In this document: positions 8,174 to 16,127 of the stretch, piece after piece | Position numbering within the stretch: position 1 is the stretch's first letter | Layout: each line of letters starts with the position of its first letter | NCBI RefSeq assembly: GCF_004217335.1 | Contig: NZ_SHMP01000005.1 | Location: forward strand, 62,001-126,000 | DNA: 64,000 nucleotides | Direction: 5' to 3' | DNA from: Natrinema hispanicum | Lineage (GTDB): Archaea > Halobacteriota > Halobacteria > Halobacteriales > Natrialbaceae | Notes under the pieces: model-generated | Told to the model about the DNA's origin: nothing | Databases searched by the model: none | Seen by the model: only the letters and a program-made list of their open reading frames with translations | Made by a program: the position numbers and the translations under genes

Positions 8174-9229
8174 ATGGGCTCTGCCGAAACCGACGAGACG
8201 CTCGAGTCGTACGGGGCCGATATCGGTACCCGTGGGGGAGTGTTGACGCGGTTCCGGGAGTGGATGCTGGTCGACGGAAATCGGTTATCCGTCGCCGCGA
8301 TCGTCTTGCTAGCCGTTTTTGCGGTGGTCACCGTCTTGTACGAACTCGGCGTCATCACCTTCGTCAACCCGAACGCCGTGACGCGCGTGGCAAGCGGTAT
8401 GATTGCGGGGACGTTCTCGCTCGTGACGCTGGTCGTCTCGGTCAACCAGCTCATCCTCTCCCAGGAGTTCAGCGCAGCGGGCCGCGCTCGCGACCGACTC
8501 GAGAACGTCATCGAGTTCCGCCGGACCATCGCGGACGACGCGGCCGTCCCCGCGAGCCCGGCAGCCCCCACGCGGGTCCTCGGACTGCTGCTCGAATCGA
8601 TTCATCACGACGCGACGGCATTCGCCGATGCGGTCGGGGATCACGACAACGAGTTCTCCGAGACGGTCAGCCGGTACACGAACGGTGTCCAAGAGCGGAC
8701 GAACCGAATCGACGACCGAATCAGCAGTGCCGACTCGGACGCGTTCACTGCCGTTTCGGCGGCGATTACGTACGACGAGTCCTGGCACTTGTACGTCGGC
8801 ACCCATCTGCGCGGCGAGTACGCCGACTCGCTGTCACCAGCCGCTGCCGAGCGACTTGACGACCTGATCCATTCTCTGAAACTGTTTCACGTGGCTCGAG
8901 AGCAGTTCAAGACGACGTACCTACAGCAGGAACTCACGCGCTTTTCCCAGCTCACGGTCTACTGTGGCGTGCCATCGATCCTGTCCGCGATCCTCATCGG
9001 GTTGCTATACGCCGACGTCACTGGGCCAAGCGTCAGCGCCGCCATGCTTCCGTACGTCGTGAGCGTGCTCTTTCTCGTCGTCCTCTTGCCGCTTGCCCTG
9101 CTCGCGTCCTACATTCTCCGGACCGCGACCATCACACGGCGAACCGCGTCCGTCGGCCCGATGGTCCCACAAAAGGACCCCAACGCGGGCCCGTTCGACG
9201 TGGGGTATGGCCACGACCGGGATCGGTGA
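8174..9229 (+). CDS. four-TM membrane protein of unknown function
   Basis: A 351-residue integral membrane protein. TM1 and TM2 lie at ~38-60 (LSVAAIVLLAVFAVVTVLYELGV) and ~70-95 (MIAGTFSLVTLVVSVNQLIL). A hydrophilic helical region of ~180 residues follows, then TM3 and TM4 near 275-325. The FSLVTLVVSVNQLILSQEFS segment resembles DUF2254-like membrane proteins only loosely. The open frame begins at 7958, but the ATG at 8174 has a TATA box 27 nt upstream and puts TM1 near the N-terminus. I do not recognise a function. Confidence 0.75.
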   Translation: MGSAETDETLESYGADIGTRGGVLTRFREWMLVDGNRLSVAAIVLLAVFAVVTVLYELGVITFVNPNAVTRVASGMIAGTFSLVTLVVSVNQLILSQEFSAAGRARDRLENVIEFRRTIADDAAVPASPAAPTRVLGLLLESIHHDATAFADAVGDHDNEFSETVSRYTNGVQERTNRIDDRISSADSDAFTAVSAAITYDESWHLYVGTHLRGEYADSLSPAAAERLDDLIHSLKLFHVAREQFKTTYLQQELTRFSQLTVYCGVPSILSAILIGLLYADVTGPSVSAAMLPYVVSVLFLVVLLPLALLASYILRTATITRRTASVGPMVPQKDPNAGPFDVGYGHDRDR

Positions 9230-9312
9230 TCACGGCTTCTCTCGCGGTGCCGTAGCTGTCCACGAGCCGACGGACCGACTCATTCGTATGGCCGCGACCC
9301 CTATCGACGGTT

Positions 9313-9792
9313 GTGATCGTCATCTGCGGGCCGCCGGGTGTCGGAAAAACCACCATCGCAACCCGCGTCCGTGACCGCCTCGCGGAGCGGGACGTTCCAG
9401 TGCGACTCTACCACTCCGACGACTTCTCGAGTCGGACCTACGAGCAACTGGCCGAACAGGCCGGTTCGGCCCCTGCAGCCGGCGTGACGCTCGTCGACGG
9501 GACGTTCTACCGTCGCAAATGGCAGACGCAGTTTCGCACCCTCGGCGACGTGCGGTTCGTCCACGTGACTGCGAGCCTCGAGACCTGCCTCGAGCGCAAT
9601 CGGCGTCGGGGCGATTCGATCTCGGAACAGGGCGTCCACGTCGTCTACCGGGAGTTCGAGGCCCCCGACGCCGATCTCGAGATCGATACCGACCAATGTG
9701 GGCCCACCGTCGCTGTCGATCGGATCGTGACGGCGATCGAAACGTGGGGCGAGCACAACGCAGCGCCACCGGCCGAGAACCGTCTCTCCTGA
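9313..9792 (+). CDS. P-loop kinase-like protein
   Basis: A 159-residue AAA_33-type P-loop kinase. Walker A GPPGVGKTT is at 6-14. LYHSDDFSSRTY is the DxD-type substrate-binding stretch, and LVDGTFYRRKWQ follows. VTASLETCLERNRRRGDSISEQGV is the lid region with arginines. The layout resembles PSTK (L-seryl-tRNA(Sec) kinase), adenylylsulfate kinase and zeta-toxin relatives, but no specific substrate can be assigned. GTG at 9313 is the only plausible start; the nearby ATG at 9288 is out of frame. Confidence 0.75.
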   Translation: MIVICGPPGVGKTTIATRVRDRLAERDVPVRLYHSDDFSSRTYEQLAEQAGSAPAAGVTLVDGTFYRRKWQTQFRTLGDVRFVHVTASLETCLERNRRRGDSISEQGVHVVYREFEAPDADLEIDTDQCGPTVAVDRIVTAIETWGEHNAAPPAENRLS

Positions 9793-9803
9793 CCGACGCC
9801 GGG

Positions 9804-10241
9804 TCAGGCAGTGAACACGGGGACGTCGAGTGAGCCGATGACGCGGTTGGTGATCGAGCCCAACAGTGGCTTGTCGGGATCGGAGCGCCCGCGTTTCCCC
9901 ATGACCACGAGGTCGATATCGTGTTCGTCGACGTATTCAGTGATGGCCTCGACCGGCGTGTTCGACTTGACAGCCGTGACACACGAGACGTCGGCATCGG
10001 CAGCGAGGTCTTCGATCTCCGAGACGAACGTCTGGCCTTTCTTCTCGAGTCGACGTCGCGTCTGTCTGATATCGCTTGGCACCGCGACGTAGTCGGCATC
10101 ACCCATATCCATCGCGTACAGGACGTGCAGCGTCGCGTCGTTTCGCTGTGCGAACTTGATCGCCTGGTTTGCCCCGTTGCGAGCGGCGTTGCTGCCGTCA
10201 GTCGGCACGAGAATGTCGTCGAAGTCATGTGGCTCGTCCAT
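9804..10241 (-). CDS. universal stress protein (UspA family)
   Basis: A 145-residue single-domain Usp. It begins ILVPTDGSNAARNGANQAIKFA, and the ATP-binding signature VVMGKRGRSDPDKPLLGSITNRVI lies near the end. Both are diagnostic of ATP-binding UspA proteins. The frame is open upstream to 10541, but the ATG at 10241 aligns with the family start. It is convergent with the kinase-like gene. A role in stress or nucleotide sensing is known for the family only. Confidence 0.9.
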   Translation of the reverse strand: MDEPHDFDDILVPTDGSNAARNGANQAIKFAQRNDATLHVLYAMDMGDADYVAVPSDIRQTRRRLEKKGQTFVSEIEDLAADADVSCVTAVKSNTPVEAITEYVDEHDIDLVVMGKRGRSDPDKPLLGSITNRVIGSLDVPVFTA

Positions 10242-10287
10242 ACGTCCCACACGACGCCGAAATGGGTAATCCTTGCCCACCCGTTCA

Positions 10288-10350
10288 GACGGTCTGCTGT
10301 CAGTCAATTTTCTGGATAGCCGCGACGTCCCTGCGGGTACCCCGGGAATT
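10288..10350. repeat. degenerate copy of dispersed palindromic element
   Basis: It contains ACGGTCTGCTGTCAGTCA and, ~30 nt later, CGCGACGTCCCTGCGGGTAC, matching the left arm and core of the element at 52571-52651. The right outer arm is missing. It lies between uspA and the UPF0058 gene. Confidence 0.55.
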
Positions 10351-10386
10351 CGTGAGCCCGATCGAACCCGCAGCCGCCGTCTAACA

Positions 10387-10623
10387 TCACGAAGCCGACA
10401 CATGTTCCGGCGGCGGATGGATTCGGACGGACTGCCCGAGCCCGTCCAGTAGCAGGCCGATCGCAGTTTCGTGTGCCTCCTTCGAGCGGTGGATGTGCTG
10501 TGGCCGAACCGGCTGCGCCTCGTACGCGTCGAATGCGTCATCGGCCACCATCCCCTCTCGCTCGAGCGCCGCCCGGAGTTCGAACAGTAATGCGTGTAGG
10601 TGGACGAGTTCTTGCGCGTTCAC
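10387..10623 (-). CDS. UPF0058 family protein
   Basis: A 78-residue small acidic protein. The start NAQELVHLHALLFELRAALEREG is the conserved UPF0058 beginning (KKQELIHLHALL in relatives). The middle AQPVRPQHIHRSKEAHETAI is also family-like. I chose GTG at 10623 because family members start two or three residues before QEL-HLHALL; another GTG at 10635 adds four residues. UPF0058 proteins are widespread in euryarchaea; the function is unknown, and His-rich helices suggest metal binding. Confidence 0.82.
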   Translation of the reverse strand: MNAQELVHLHALLFELRAALEREGMVADDAFDAYEAQPVRPQHIHRSKEAHETAIGLLLDGLGQSVRIHPPPEHVSAS

Positions 10624-10756
10624 GCGCCAATGCACACTATTGTTTCTCTTAGTTCTCTCTGTACTATTCCTGTAGTGTCTGTTCGATCGAGACGTATGAC
10701 AGACAGCAACATACCGCGTCGATGTTTGTCTCCGTCGCGTCCCGATTGTGAGTGGC

Positions 10757-11617
10757 TTACTCGAGGTAGTCGCCAGCCAGCAGGTCGATGCGCGCTCTGG
10801 TTTCCTCGGGAATCGCCTCCGGTGGCGTGTTGATCGCTCCCTCGAGTGCAGTCCAGGCTTCGCTTTCGAAGTCGTCGGGCATCGTTCGGATCGTGTGTTC
10901 GACGACTGCGTTGATCGACTCCCGGTTCGCCACGGCGTTTTCGCGGACCTCCTCGAGGGAGACCTCGTTATCCGATTTCCAGACGTCGTAGTCGGTGACG
11001 CCGGCGATGGTGGCGTAGCTCAGTTCCGCTTCGCGGGCGAGTTTGGCCTCGGGAATGGCGGTCATGCCGATGATATCCCAGCCCTGCGCGCGGTAGAACT
11101 CGCTTTCGGCCTTCGTCGAGAACTGCGGGCCTTCGATGCAGACGTAAGTGCCGTCTGCTGCAACTTTGGTGTCGACGTCGGTCGCCTCGCGGGCCGAATC
11201 GACGAGATGAGAGGCCAGTGCCGGACAGTAGGGGTTGGCAAAGCCCATGTGGACGACCATCCCGTCGCCGAAGAACGTCGGCGAGCGATGTTTGGTTCGG
11301 TCGAAGATCTGGTCGGGGACGACCAGCGTCCGGGGCGGCAGGTCCTCGCGGAGACTCCCGACCGCATTTGTCGAAATCACCCGATCGACGCCGACCGATT
11401 TGAGCGCGTAGATGTTCGCCTGATAGGACGCGTCGGTCGGCGGGTGCCGGTGGTCTTCGCCGTGACGTGGCAGAAATGCGACCTCGTGGCCGGCAAGTTC
11501 GCCCATGGTAACCGCGTCGCTTGGCTCGCCGTAGGGTGTCGAGACGTGCTCGCGATGGACGTTCTCGAGTGGCAGTGCCTCGTAGATGCCGCTTCCACCG
11601 ATGACGCCGATTGTCAT
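10757..11617 (-). CDS. mtnP: S-methyl-5'-thioadenosine phosphorylase
   Basis: A 286-residue purine nucleoside phosphorylase of the MTAP type, which splits methylthioadenosine into adenine and methylthioribose 1-phosphate in methionine salvage. Visible motifs are the N-terminal IGVIGGSGIYE phosphate loop, FLPRHGEDHRHPP, STNAVGSLRED, CIEGPQFSTKAESEFYR, IGMTAIPEAKLAREAEL and the substrate-pocket GVTDYDVW. The length is normal for the archaeal enzyme. The upstream frame to 11659 is discarded because MTIGVIGGSG at 11617 is the family start. Some archaeal members also use inosine or guanosine. Confidence 0.93.
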   Translation of the reverse strand: MTIGVIGGSGIYEALPLENVHREHVSTPYGEPSDAVTMGELAGHEVAFLPRHGEDHRHPPTDASYQANIYALKSVGVDRVISTNAVGSLREDLPPRTLVVPDQIFDRTKHRSPTFFGDGMVVHMGFANPYCPALASHLVDSAREATDVDTKVAADGTYVCIEGPQFSTKAESEFYRAQGWDIIGMTAIPEAKLAREAELSYATIAGVTDYDVWKSDNEVSLEEVRENAVANRESINAVVEHTIRTMPDDFESEAWTALEGAINTPPEAIPEETRARIDLLAGDYLE

Positions 11618-11690
11618 ACGGAGACGTGGGCGGACGAGCCTCCTAATACTGCCGGACAACCGGTTCGTCCATCGCTCGAGCGTTCGCTGC

Positions 11691-12419
11691 TCAACAGTTC
11701 CGTTTGATCACCGTTCGCAGCCGCCGCTCAAGGTCGGCCTCCTCGCTGGGCATGAGCGACAGTCGCTCGTACTGCTCGTCGAGGTCGAACTGTTCCGTCA
11801 GCAGGCCACCACGGCGATCGACCTCGAGCAGCAGGTCGAAGCCGTCGCCCTCGGGGAGCGTGACGACCTCGAGTTCGTCCAGTTCGCCCGCGAACGGCCC
11901 CGATCGGGGGACGAACTCGAGTTCCTGGACGAAGCGATGGTCGGCGAACAGCGACTCCGTGGCCTCGCACTTGGCCGATCGGAGCGTAAAGCCAAGCGAC
12001 TCGAGAGCGTCGAACAGCGCCTGCCGGAGCGGGTCTGGCTTGATCTCGACGGGGTCGCGGTCGTCGGGGTCGACCGCCCAGTCGATGTCGAGCCCGGTGT
12101 CGAGCCAGACCTTCGTTTTCCCCAGTGTGACGGGCGTGTGATATGGGACGTCGACCGAGACGGTAAAACTCCGCTCCTCGTCTGGCTCGATCGTAAACGA
12201 GTCCGCGAGACGGAACGTGTCGATCTTCGCCGTGCCCGTGCTATCGTCGGTCTCGTAGCGCGTCTCGAGCGCGAAGTAGATCCCATCGACCTCCTGGCTG
12301 TCGTTGCCGCCGGTGACGTCGACGCGTGCGTCGACGGATTCGCCGGCCGTGAGCGTCGTTGGGAGAACCGTATCGACCGTCGCCGCACCGATGCCGAGAC
12401 TCGTGAGGACTCGCTTCAT
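11691..12419 (-). CDS. Spo0M family (arrestin-like) protein
   Basis: A 242-residue protein of the sporulation-control Spo0M family. Residues 1-125 form the arrestin-like beta sandwich (VDTVLPTTLTAGESVDARVDVTGG, DSFTIEPDEERSFTVSVDVPYHTPVT, VWLDTGLDIDWAVDPDDRDPVEI). The C-terminal half (RQALFDALESLGFTLRSAKCE through FDLLLEVDRRGG) is the second domain. The family occurs in non-spore-formers and in archaea, where the role is unknown; arrestin folds usually mediate protein-protein contacts. A TATA box lies 29 nt upstream. Confidence 0.9.
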   Translation of the reverse strand: MKRVLTSLGIGAATVDTVLPTTLTAGESVDARVDVTGGNDSQEVDGIYFALETRYETDDSTGTAKIDTFRLADSFTIEPDEERSFTVSVDVPYHTPVTLGKTKVWLDTGLDIDWAVDPDDRDPVEIKPDPLRQALFDALESLGFTLRSAKCEATESLFADHRFVQELEFVPRSGPFAGELDELEVVTLPEGDGFDLLLEVDRRGGLLTEQFDLDEQYERLSLMPSEEADLERRLRTVIKRNC

Positions 12420-12444
12420 ACGTCGAGAACAGTCACAGCCAGTC

Positions 12445-12452
12445 CATAAATA
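12445..12452 (-). promoter_or_regulatory. TATA element of the spo0M-like gene
   Basis: On the minus strand this reads TATTTATG, centred 29 nt before the ATG at 12419. Confidence 0.55.
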
Positions 12453-12595
12453 CTTGTCTTGTTGACACTCGCGAGTACTGATCGTTGCTCACGATATCGG
12501 ACGGTTATCCTGTCGACCACCTCGAACGAGCGAGCACTGGCTGGTCGTCGCCAGTATCGCGCCCGGCAGAAGTGTGGCAAGGCTGGCTGCGAGGC

Positions 12596-13294
12596 CTACT
12601 CGCCTGCGAGCGTCCACTCGTCGGTCCCGGTCGACTCGAGCACCTCGCGTCGTTCCATCTCGGCGAGGACTTCAGGGAGCCGGTCGGGCTGGGCAATCTC
12701 CATCTCGATGCGGTCGATCCCGTGGAACTCTGCGAGGAAGTGACGGAGCTCCTCGTTCGTGAACGTCTTTTGGTCGGCCTTTTCCATGGCACTCGAGGTC
12801 AGATCGATCATGTCCTCGATGAAGTTCCACGGGTAGACGACCCAGGTCCACGCCTCGAGTCGTTCGCCGACGTAGTCGGGCTGGAACTCACTGGTGCCGA
12901 GCAGTTGCAGGGTCGCGGTGCGAACCTCGCTGGCTCCGCGGTCCGTGACGTACTCGTAGGCGTGGCTGATCGAACCGCCGGTGTCGGCGATGTCGTCGAT
13001 GATGAGCACGTCTTTGTCTTCGACGCTGCCTTCCGGCATCGGATACCGGACAGTCGGCTCGTCGGCCTTCGCGGCGGTGCCGACGTAGTGTTCCATTTTC
13101 AGACTCGTCAGGTCGTCCAAGCCGAGGAAGTCACAGAGACACCGACCCGCGAACCAGCCACCGCGGGCCAGCGCGACGACGACGTCCGGCTCGAATTCGT
13201 TGTCGCGGACGTCGTCGGCCACGTCTCGGCACAGGCCGTAAATGTACTCCCAGTTGGTTATGGTACAGTCGAAATCGTCCGGTAGATCGGACAT
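12596..13294 (-). CDS. phosphoribosyltransferase
   Basis: A 232-residue type I phosphoribosyltransferase. The PRPP-binding motif VLIIDDIADTGGS lies near residues 98-110, after an N-terminal PDVVVALARGGWFAGRCLCDFLG segment. A C-terminal region (WTWVVYPWNFIEDM) resembles xanthine/guanine-type enzymes of archaea, and a final ~50-residue helical tail is present. It is probably a purine-salvage or nucleobase enzyme; the base is not readable. The ATG at 13294 is preferred over the longer frame to 13357, which has no family similarity. Confidence 0.85.
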   Translation of the reverse strand: MSDLPDDFDCTITNWEYIYGLCRDVADDVRDNEFEPDVVVALARGGWFAGRCLCDFLGLDDLTSLKMEHYVGTAAKADEPTVRYPMPEGSVEDKDVLIIDDIADTGGSISHAYEYVTDRGASEVRTATLQLLGTSEFQPDYVGERLEAWTWVVYPWNFIEDMIDLTSSAMEKADQKTFTNEELRHFLAEFHGIDRIEMEIAQPDRLPEVLAEMERREVLESTGTDEWTLAGE

Positions 13295-13401
13295 CTGATG
13301 GCCACCTACCCGGTGTCTCGAGCGCGGTCCCCTTAAGTTGGCTGAAACGCCCGTCAATCACTGGCCTCGTTTGACTGCGTCATTCACTGCCGTAGACAAT
13401 T

Positions 13402-13409
13402 ATTTATAA
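13402..13409 (+). promoter_or_regulatory. TATA element of thiC
   Basis: ATTTATAA is centred 28 nt before the thiC ATG at 13434. The transcript would be leaderless, leaving no room for a TPP riboswitch. Confidence 0.6.
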
Positions 13410-13433
13410 CCAGATGATACAACCTAGTTATCG

Positions 13434-14882
13434 ATGGCGCAGACACAGCTACAGGCCGCCCGTGAAGGGACGGTAACACCCGCAATGGAACGCGTTGCCG
13501 AGCGAGAGAACCGCGATCCCGAGTTCGTTCGCGAGCAGGTCGCCGACGGACAGGCCGTCATCCCGGCCAACCGGCATCACGACGCGCTCGATCCGATGAT
13601 CATCGGCCGCGAATTCGCAACCAAGGTCAACGCCAACATCGGCAACAGCGAGACGACCAGCGACCTCGAGACGGAACTCGAGAAACTCCACACCGCGGTC
13701 CACTACGGCGCGGACACAGTGATGGACCTCGGAACGGGCAGTGACTTAGACGAGATCCGCGAGGCCCACGTCGAACACTCGCCGGTGCCACTCGGGACGG
13801 TGCCGCTGTACGAGGCGGTCAAGCAGGCCGGTCGCCCCGAGGATATCACGAAAGAGTTGTTGCTCGAGATCATCGAAAAACAGGCCACGCAGGGCGTCGA
13901 CTATATGACGATCCACGCCGGAATCCTCGCGGAACACCTACCGCTGACCGACGACCGGAAGACGGGCATCGTCTCTCGGGGCGGCTCGATTATGGCGTCG
14001 TGGATGGAAGCACACGGCGAACAGAACCCCCTGTATCAGGTGTTTCCGGAGATCTGCGAAATTTTCGCCGCACACGACGTGACGTTCAGCCTCGGCGATA
14101 GCCTCCGGCCGGGCTGTCTGGCCGACGCCTGCGACGACGCCCAGTACGCCGAACTCGACACACTGGGGGAACTCACGCGCGTCGGCTGGGACCACGGCGT
14201 CCAGGTGATGGTCGAGGGGCCGGGCCACGTCCCGATGCACAAGGTCGCCGAGAACGTCGAGCGCCAACAAGAAGTCTGTGACGGCGCGCCTTTCTACGTC
14301 CTCGGCCCGCTGGTGACCGACGTTGCGCCAGGCTACGACCACATCACCAGCGCCATCGGGGCCGCGATGGCAGCGCAAGCGGGTGCCGCGATGTTGTGTT
14401 ACGTGACGCCGAAAGAACACCTCGGGCTCCCCGAGGAAGAAGACGTCCGCGACGGCCTTGCGTCCTACCGGATCGCCGCCCACGCCGCCGACGTGGGCAC
14501 CGAACGCCCTGGCGCACGCGACTGGGACGACGCCCTCTCGGAAGCCCGCTACGCGTTCGACTGGCGCGAACAGTTCGACCTCGCGCTCGATCCCGACCGC
14601 GCCCGGTCGTTCCACGACCAGACGCTGCCCGGTGACAACTACAAGGAGGCCCGCTTCTGCTCGATGTGTGGCGCGGAGTTCTGCTCGATGCGCATCGACC
14701 AGGATGCGCGCGAAAGCGGGGACATGGACTCACTCGAGGACGACGGCGAGAGAACCGATCTCGAGACCTCGCCCGCGGCCGAAGTCAACCGACCACCCGT
14801 CGGCACCCATGCGTCTGGGGATCTCCCGCCGATGGCGGACCACGAGGGTGCCGACGGGGTCGAGGAAGCAAGCGACGACTGA
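13434..14882 (+). CDS. thiC: phosphomethylpyrimidine synthase ThiC
   Basis: A 482-residue radical SAM enzyme that turns aminoimidazole ribotide into HMP-phosphate for thiamine. Visible are [20 protein letters not shown] [77 protein letters not shown] and [21 protein letters not shown]. The [4Fe-4S] motif CSMCGAEFC (C-x2-C-x4-C) is near residue 410. An acidic ~50-residue tail follows it. Because the leader is absent, control is expected at transcription (archaeal ThiR is the known type) rather than by a riboswitch. Confidence 0.96.
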   Translation: MAQTQLQAAREGTVTPAMERVAERENRDPEFVREQVADGQAVIPANRHHDALDPMIIGREFATKVNANIGNSETTSDLETELEKLHTAVHYGADTVMDLGTGSDLDEIREAHVEHSPVPLGTVPLYEAVKQAGRPEDITKELLLEIIEKQATQGVDYMTIHAGILAEHLPLTDDRKTGIVSRGGSIMASWMEAHGEQNPLYQVFPEICEIFAAHDVTFSLGDSLRPGCLADACDDAQYAELDTLGELTRVGWDHGVQVMVEGPGHVPMHKVAENVERQQEVCDGAPFYVLGPLVTDVAPGYDHITSAIGAAMAAQAGAAMLCYVTPKEHLGLPEEEDVRDGLASYRIAAHAADVGTERPGARDWDDALSEARYAFDWREQFDLALDPDRARSFHDQTLPGDNYKEARFCSMCGAEFCSMRIDQDARESGDMDSLEDDGERTDLETSPAAEVNRPPVGTHASGDLPPMADHEGADGVEEASDD

Positions 14883-14935
14883 GGCTGCCGTCCGACGACC
14901 GAGGATTCATACGCCAGTCGACCGAGCCACGTCGT

Positions 14936-15835
14936 ATGGAGACGACTCGAGTCGTGCAGGTCGATGCGTTTACCGACGAACCGTTGACTGGGAACCCGGC
15001 TGGCGTCGTACCGGACGCCGACGGGCTCTCGGCAGAGCAGATGCAGGCGATCGCCGCCGAAATGGCGGTCAGCGAGACGGCGTTTCTCCGCTCGAGCGAG
15101 CGCGCCGACCATCAAATCCGCTATTTCACACCCACTCAGGAGGTCGATCTCTGCGGGCACGCGACGATCGGGACGTTCGCACACCGTCACGACGAGGGAC
15201 TCGAGCCCGGGACGACGACCCTCGAGACGAACGTCGGCGTCCTCGAAATCGAGGTCGACCCCGACGGGACGGTCTGGATGACCCAGGACGAACCGACGAT
15301 CCGCGAGGTCGACGTCGGCTACGACCGCGTCGCCGACGCGCTGGGCGTCGACCGGGCTGCACTCGCGGGGGCGAGCGCCGACCTTCCGCTAGCGGTGGCT
15401 TCGACCGGCCTTCCCTTCCTGATCGTCCCGATCACGTACCTCTCGGACGTCGGCAGCGCCGAGCCGGATATGGCTGCGATCGAGGCGGTGACCGACGCGG
15501 TCGACGCGACCGGGATCTATCTCTTCACGTTCGACGCGCTCGAGCGCGCGTCGACGCTGCACGGCCGGATGTTCGCGCCGGGTGCTGGCGTGTCGGAAGA
15601 TCCCGTCACCGGCACCGCAAGCGGGGCCACCAGCGCGTATCTCGACCGCTTTGGCGCGTTCGACGACGATCTGCCAGAGGAACTCCGCCTCGAGCAGGGC
15701 CACTACGTCGACCGGCCGGGCACGGTCCGCGTTCGCCTCGATGACGGGGTTCGAGTCGGCGGCCGCGGAGTGACCGTCCTCGACGGCTCGCTCGTCGTCC
15801 CCGACGACGAAGAGGACGACATCCTCGAGGCCTGA
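14936..15835 (+). CDS. PhzF family epimerase/isomerase-like protein
   Basis: A 299-residue protein with the diaminopimelate-epimerase fold typical of PhzF/YddE. It opens VVQVDAFTDEPLTGNPAGVV. The catalytic Glu lies in SETAFL, and VDLCGHATIGTFA and EDPVTGTASGATSAYL are the other two family signatures. The family isomerises small acids; the substrate in archaea is unknown. ATG at 14936 is chosen over the upstream open frame because the family motif starts within ten residues. It lies 53 nt after thiC and could be co-transcribed, but no functional link is known. Confidence 0.9.
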   Translation: METTRVVQVDAFTDEPLTGNPAGVVPDADGLSAEQMQAIAAEMAVSETAFLRSSERADHQIRYFTPTQEVDLCGHATIGTFAHRHDEGLEPGTTTLETNVGVLEIEVDPDGTVWMTQDEPTIREVDVGYDRVADALGVDRAALAGASADLPLAVASTGLPFLIVPITYLSDVGSAEPDMAAIEAVTDAVDATGIYLFTFDALERASTLHGRMFAPGAGVSEDPVTGTASGATSAYLDRFGAFDDDLPEELRLEQGHYVDRPGTVRVRLDDGVRVGGRGVTVLDGSLVVPDDEEDDILEA

Positions 15836-16127
15836 GTCCGAATCTGAGCGGACGGTCGACAGGTGGTCGCGCTGTAGCCGACGGACCGCCGATCGTGATC
15901 GCTCGGTGGGTGCTCGCCTGCGAGAGTCGGTATCGAAAACACATCTCGATGGCGTCTATCGGTGTTGGTACTATCGTATCGAAGTCTAGTTTTTGTTTTC
16001 CATCGCAGAAATAACTGCGCTGACACCGATCAACGAGTAGACTGGAAACCCCTATTTGGTGAGTATTCTGACTCCGAGCAGCCGTTCGCAACCTTCTTTA
16101 TTCGGTCCACTGTCTCTCCCAATAGAG
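15836..16127. promoter_or_regulatory. ppsA upstream region
   Basis: About 290 nt without a credible gene. CTTTATTC at ~16094-16101 is a likely TATA box, ~30 nt before the ATG at 16128. The size of the region could hold gluconeogenic control sites, but I see no clear dyad. Confidence 0.4.

Noticed and set aside
7381..8571. 396-aa minus-strand frame spanning the lipoprotein and membrane protein genes
   Set aside because: Low-complexity Arg/Ser/Thr composition, and it overlaps two better genes with signal and TM evidence.
13380..13434. TPP riboswitch in front of thiC
   Set aside because: The TATA box lies 28 nt before the ATG, so the mRNA would be leaderless and cannot carry a riboswitch.
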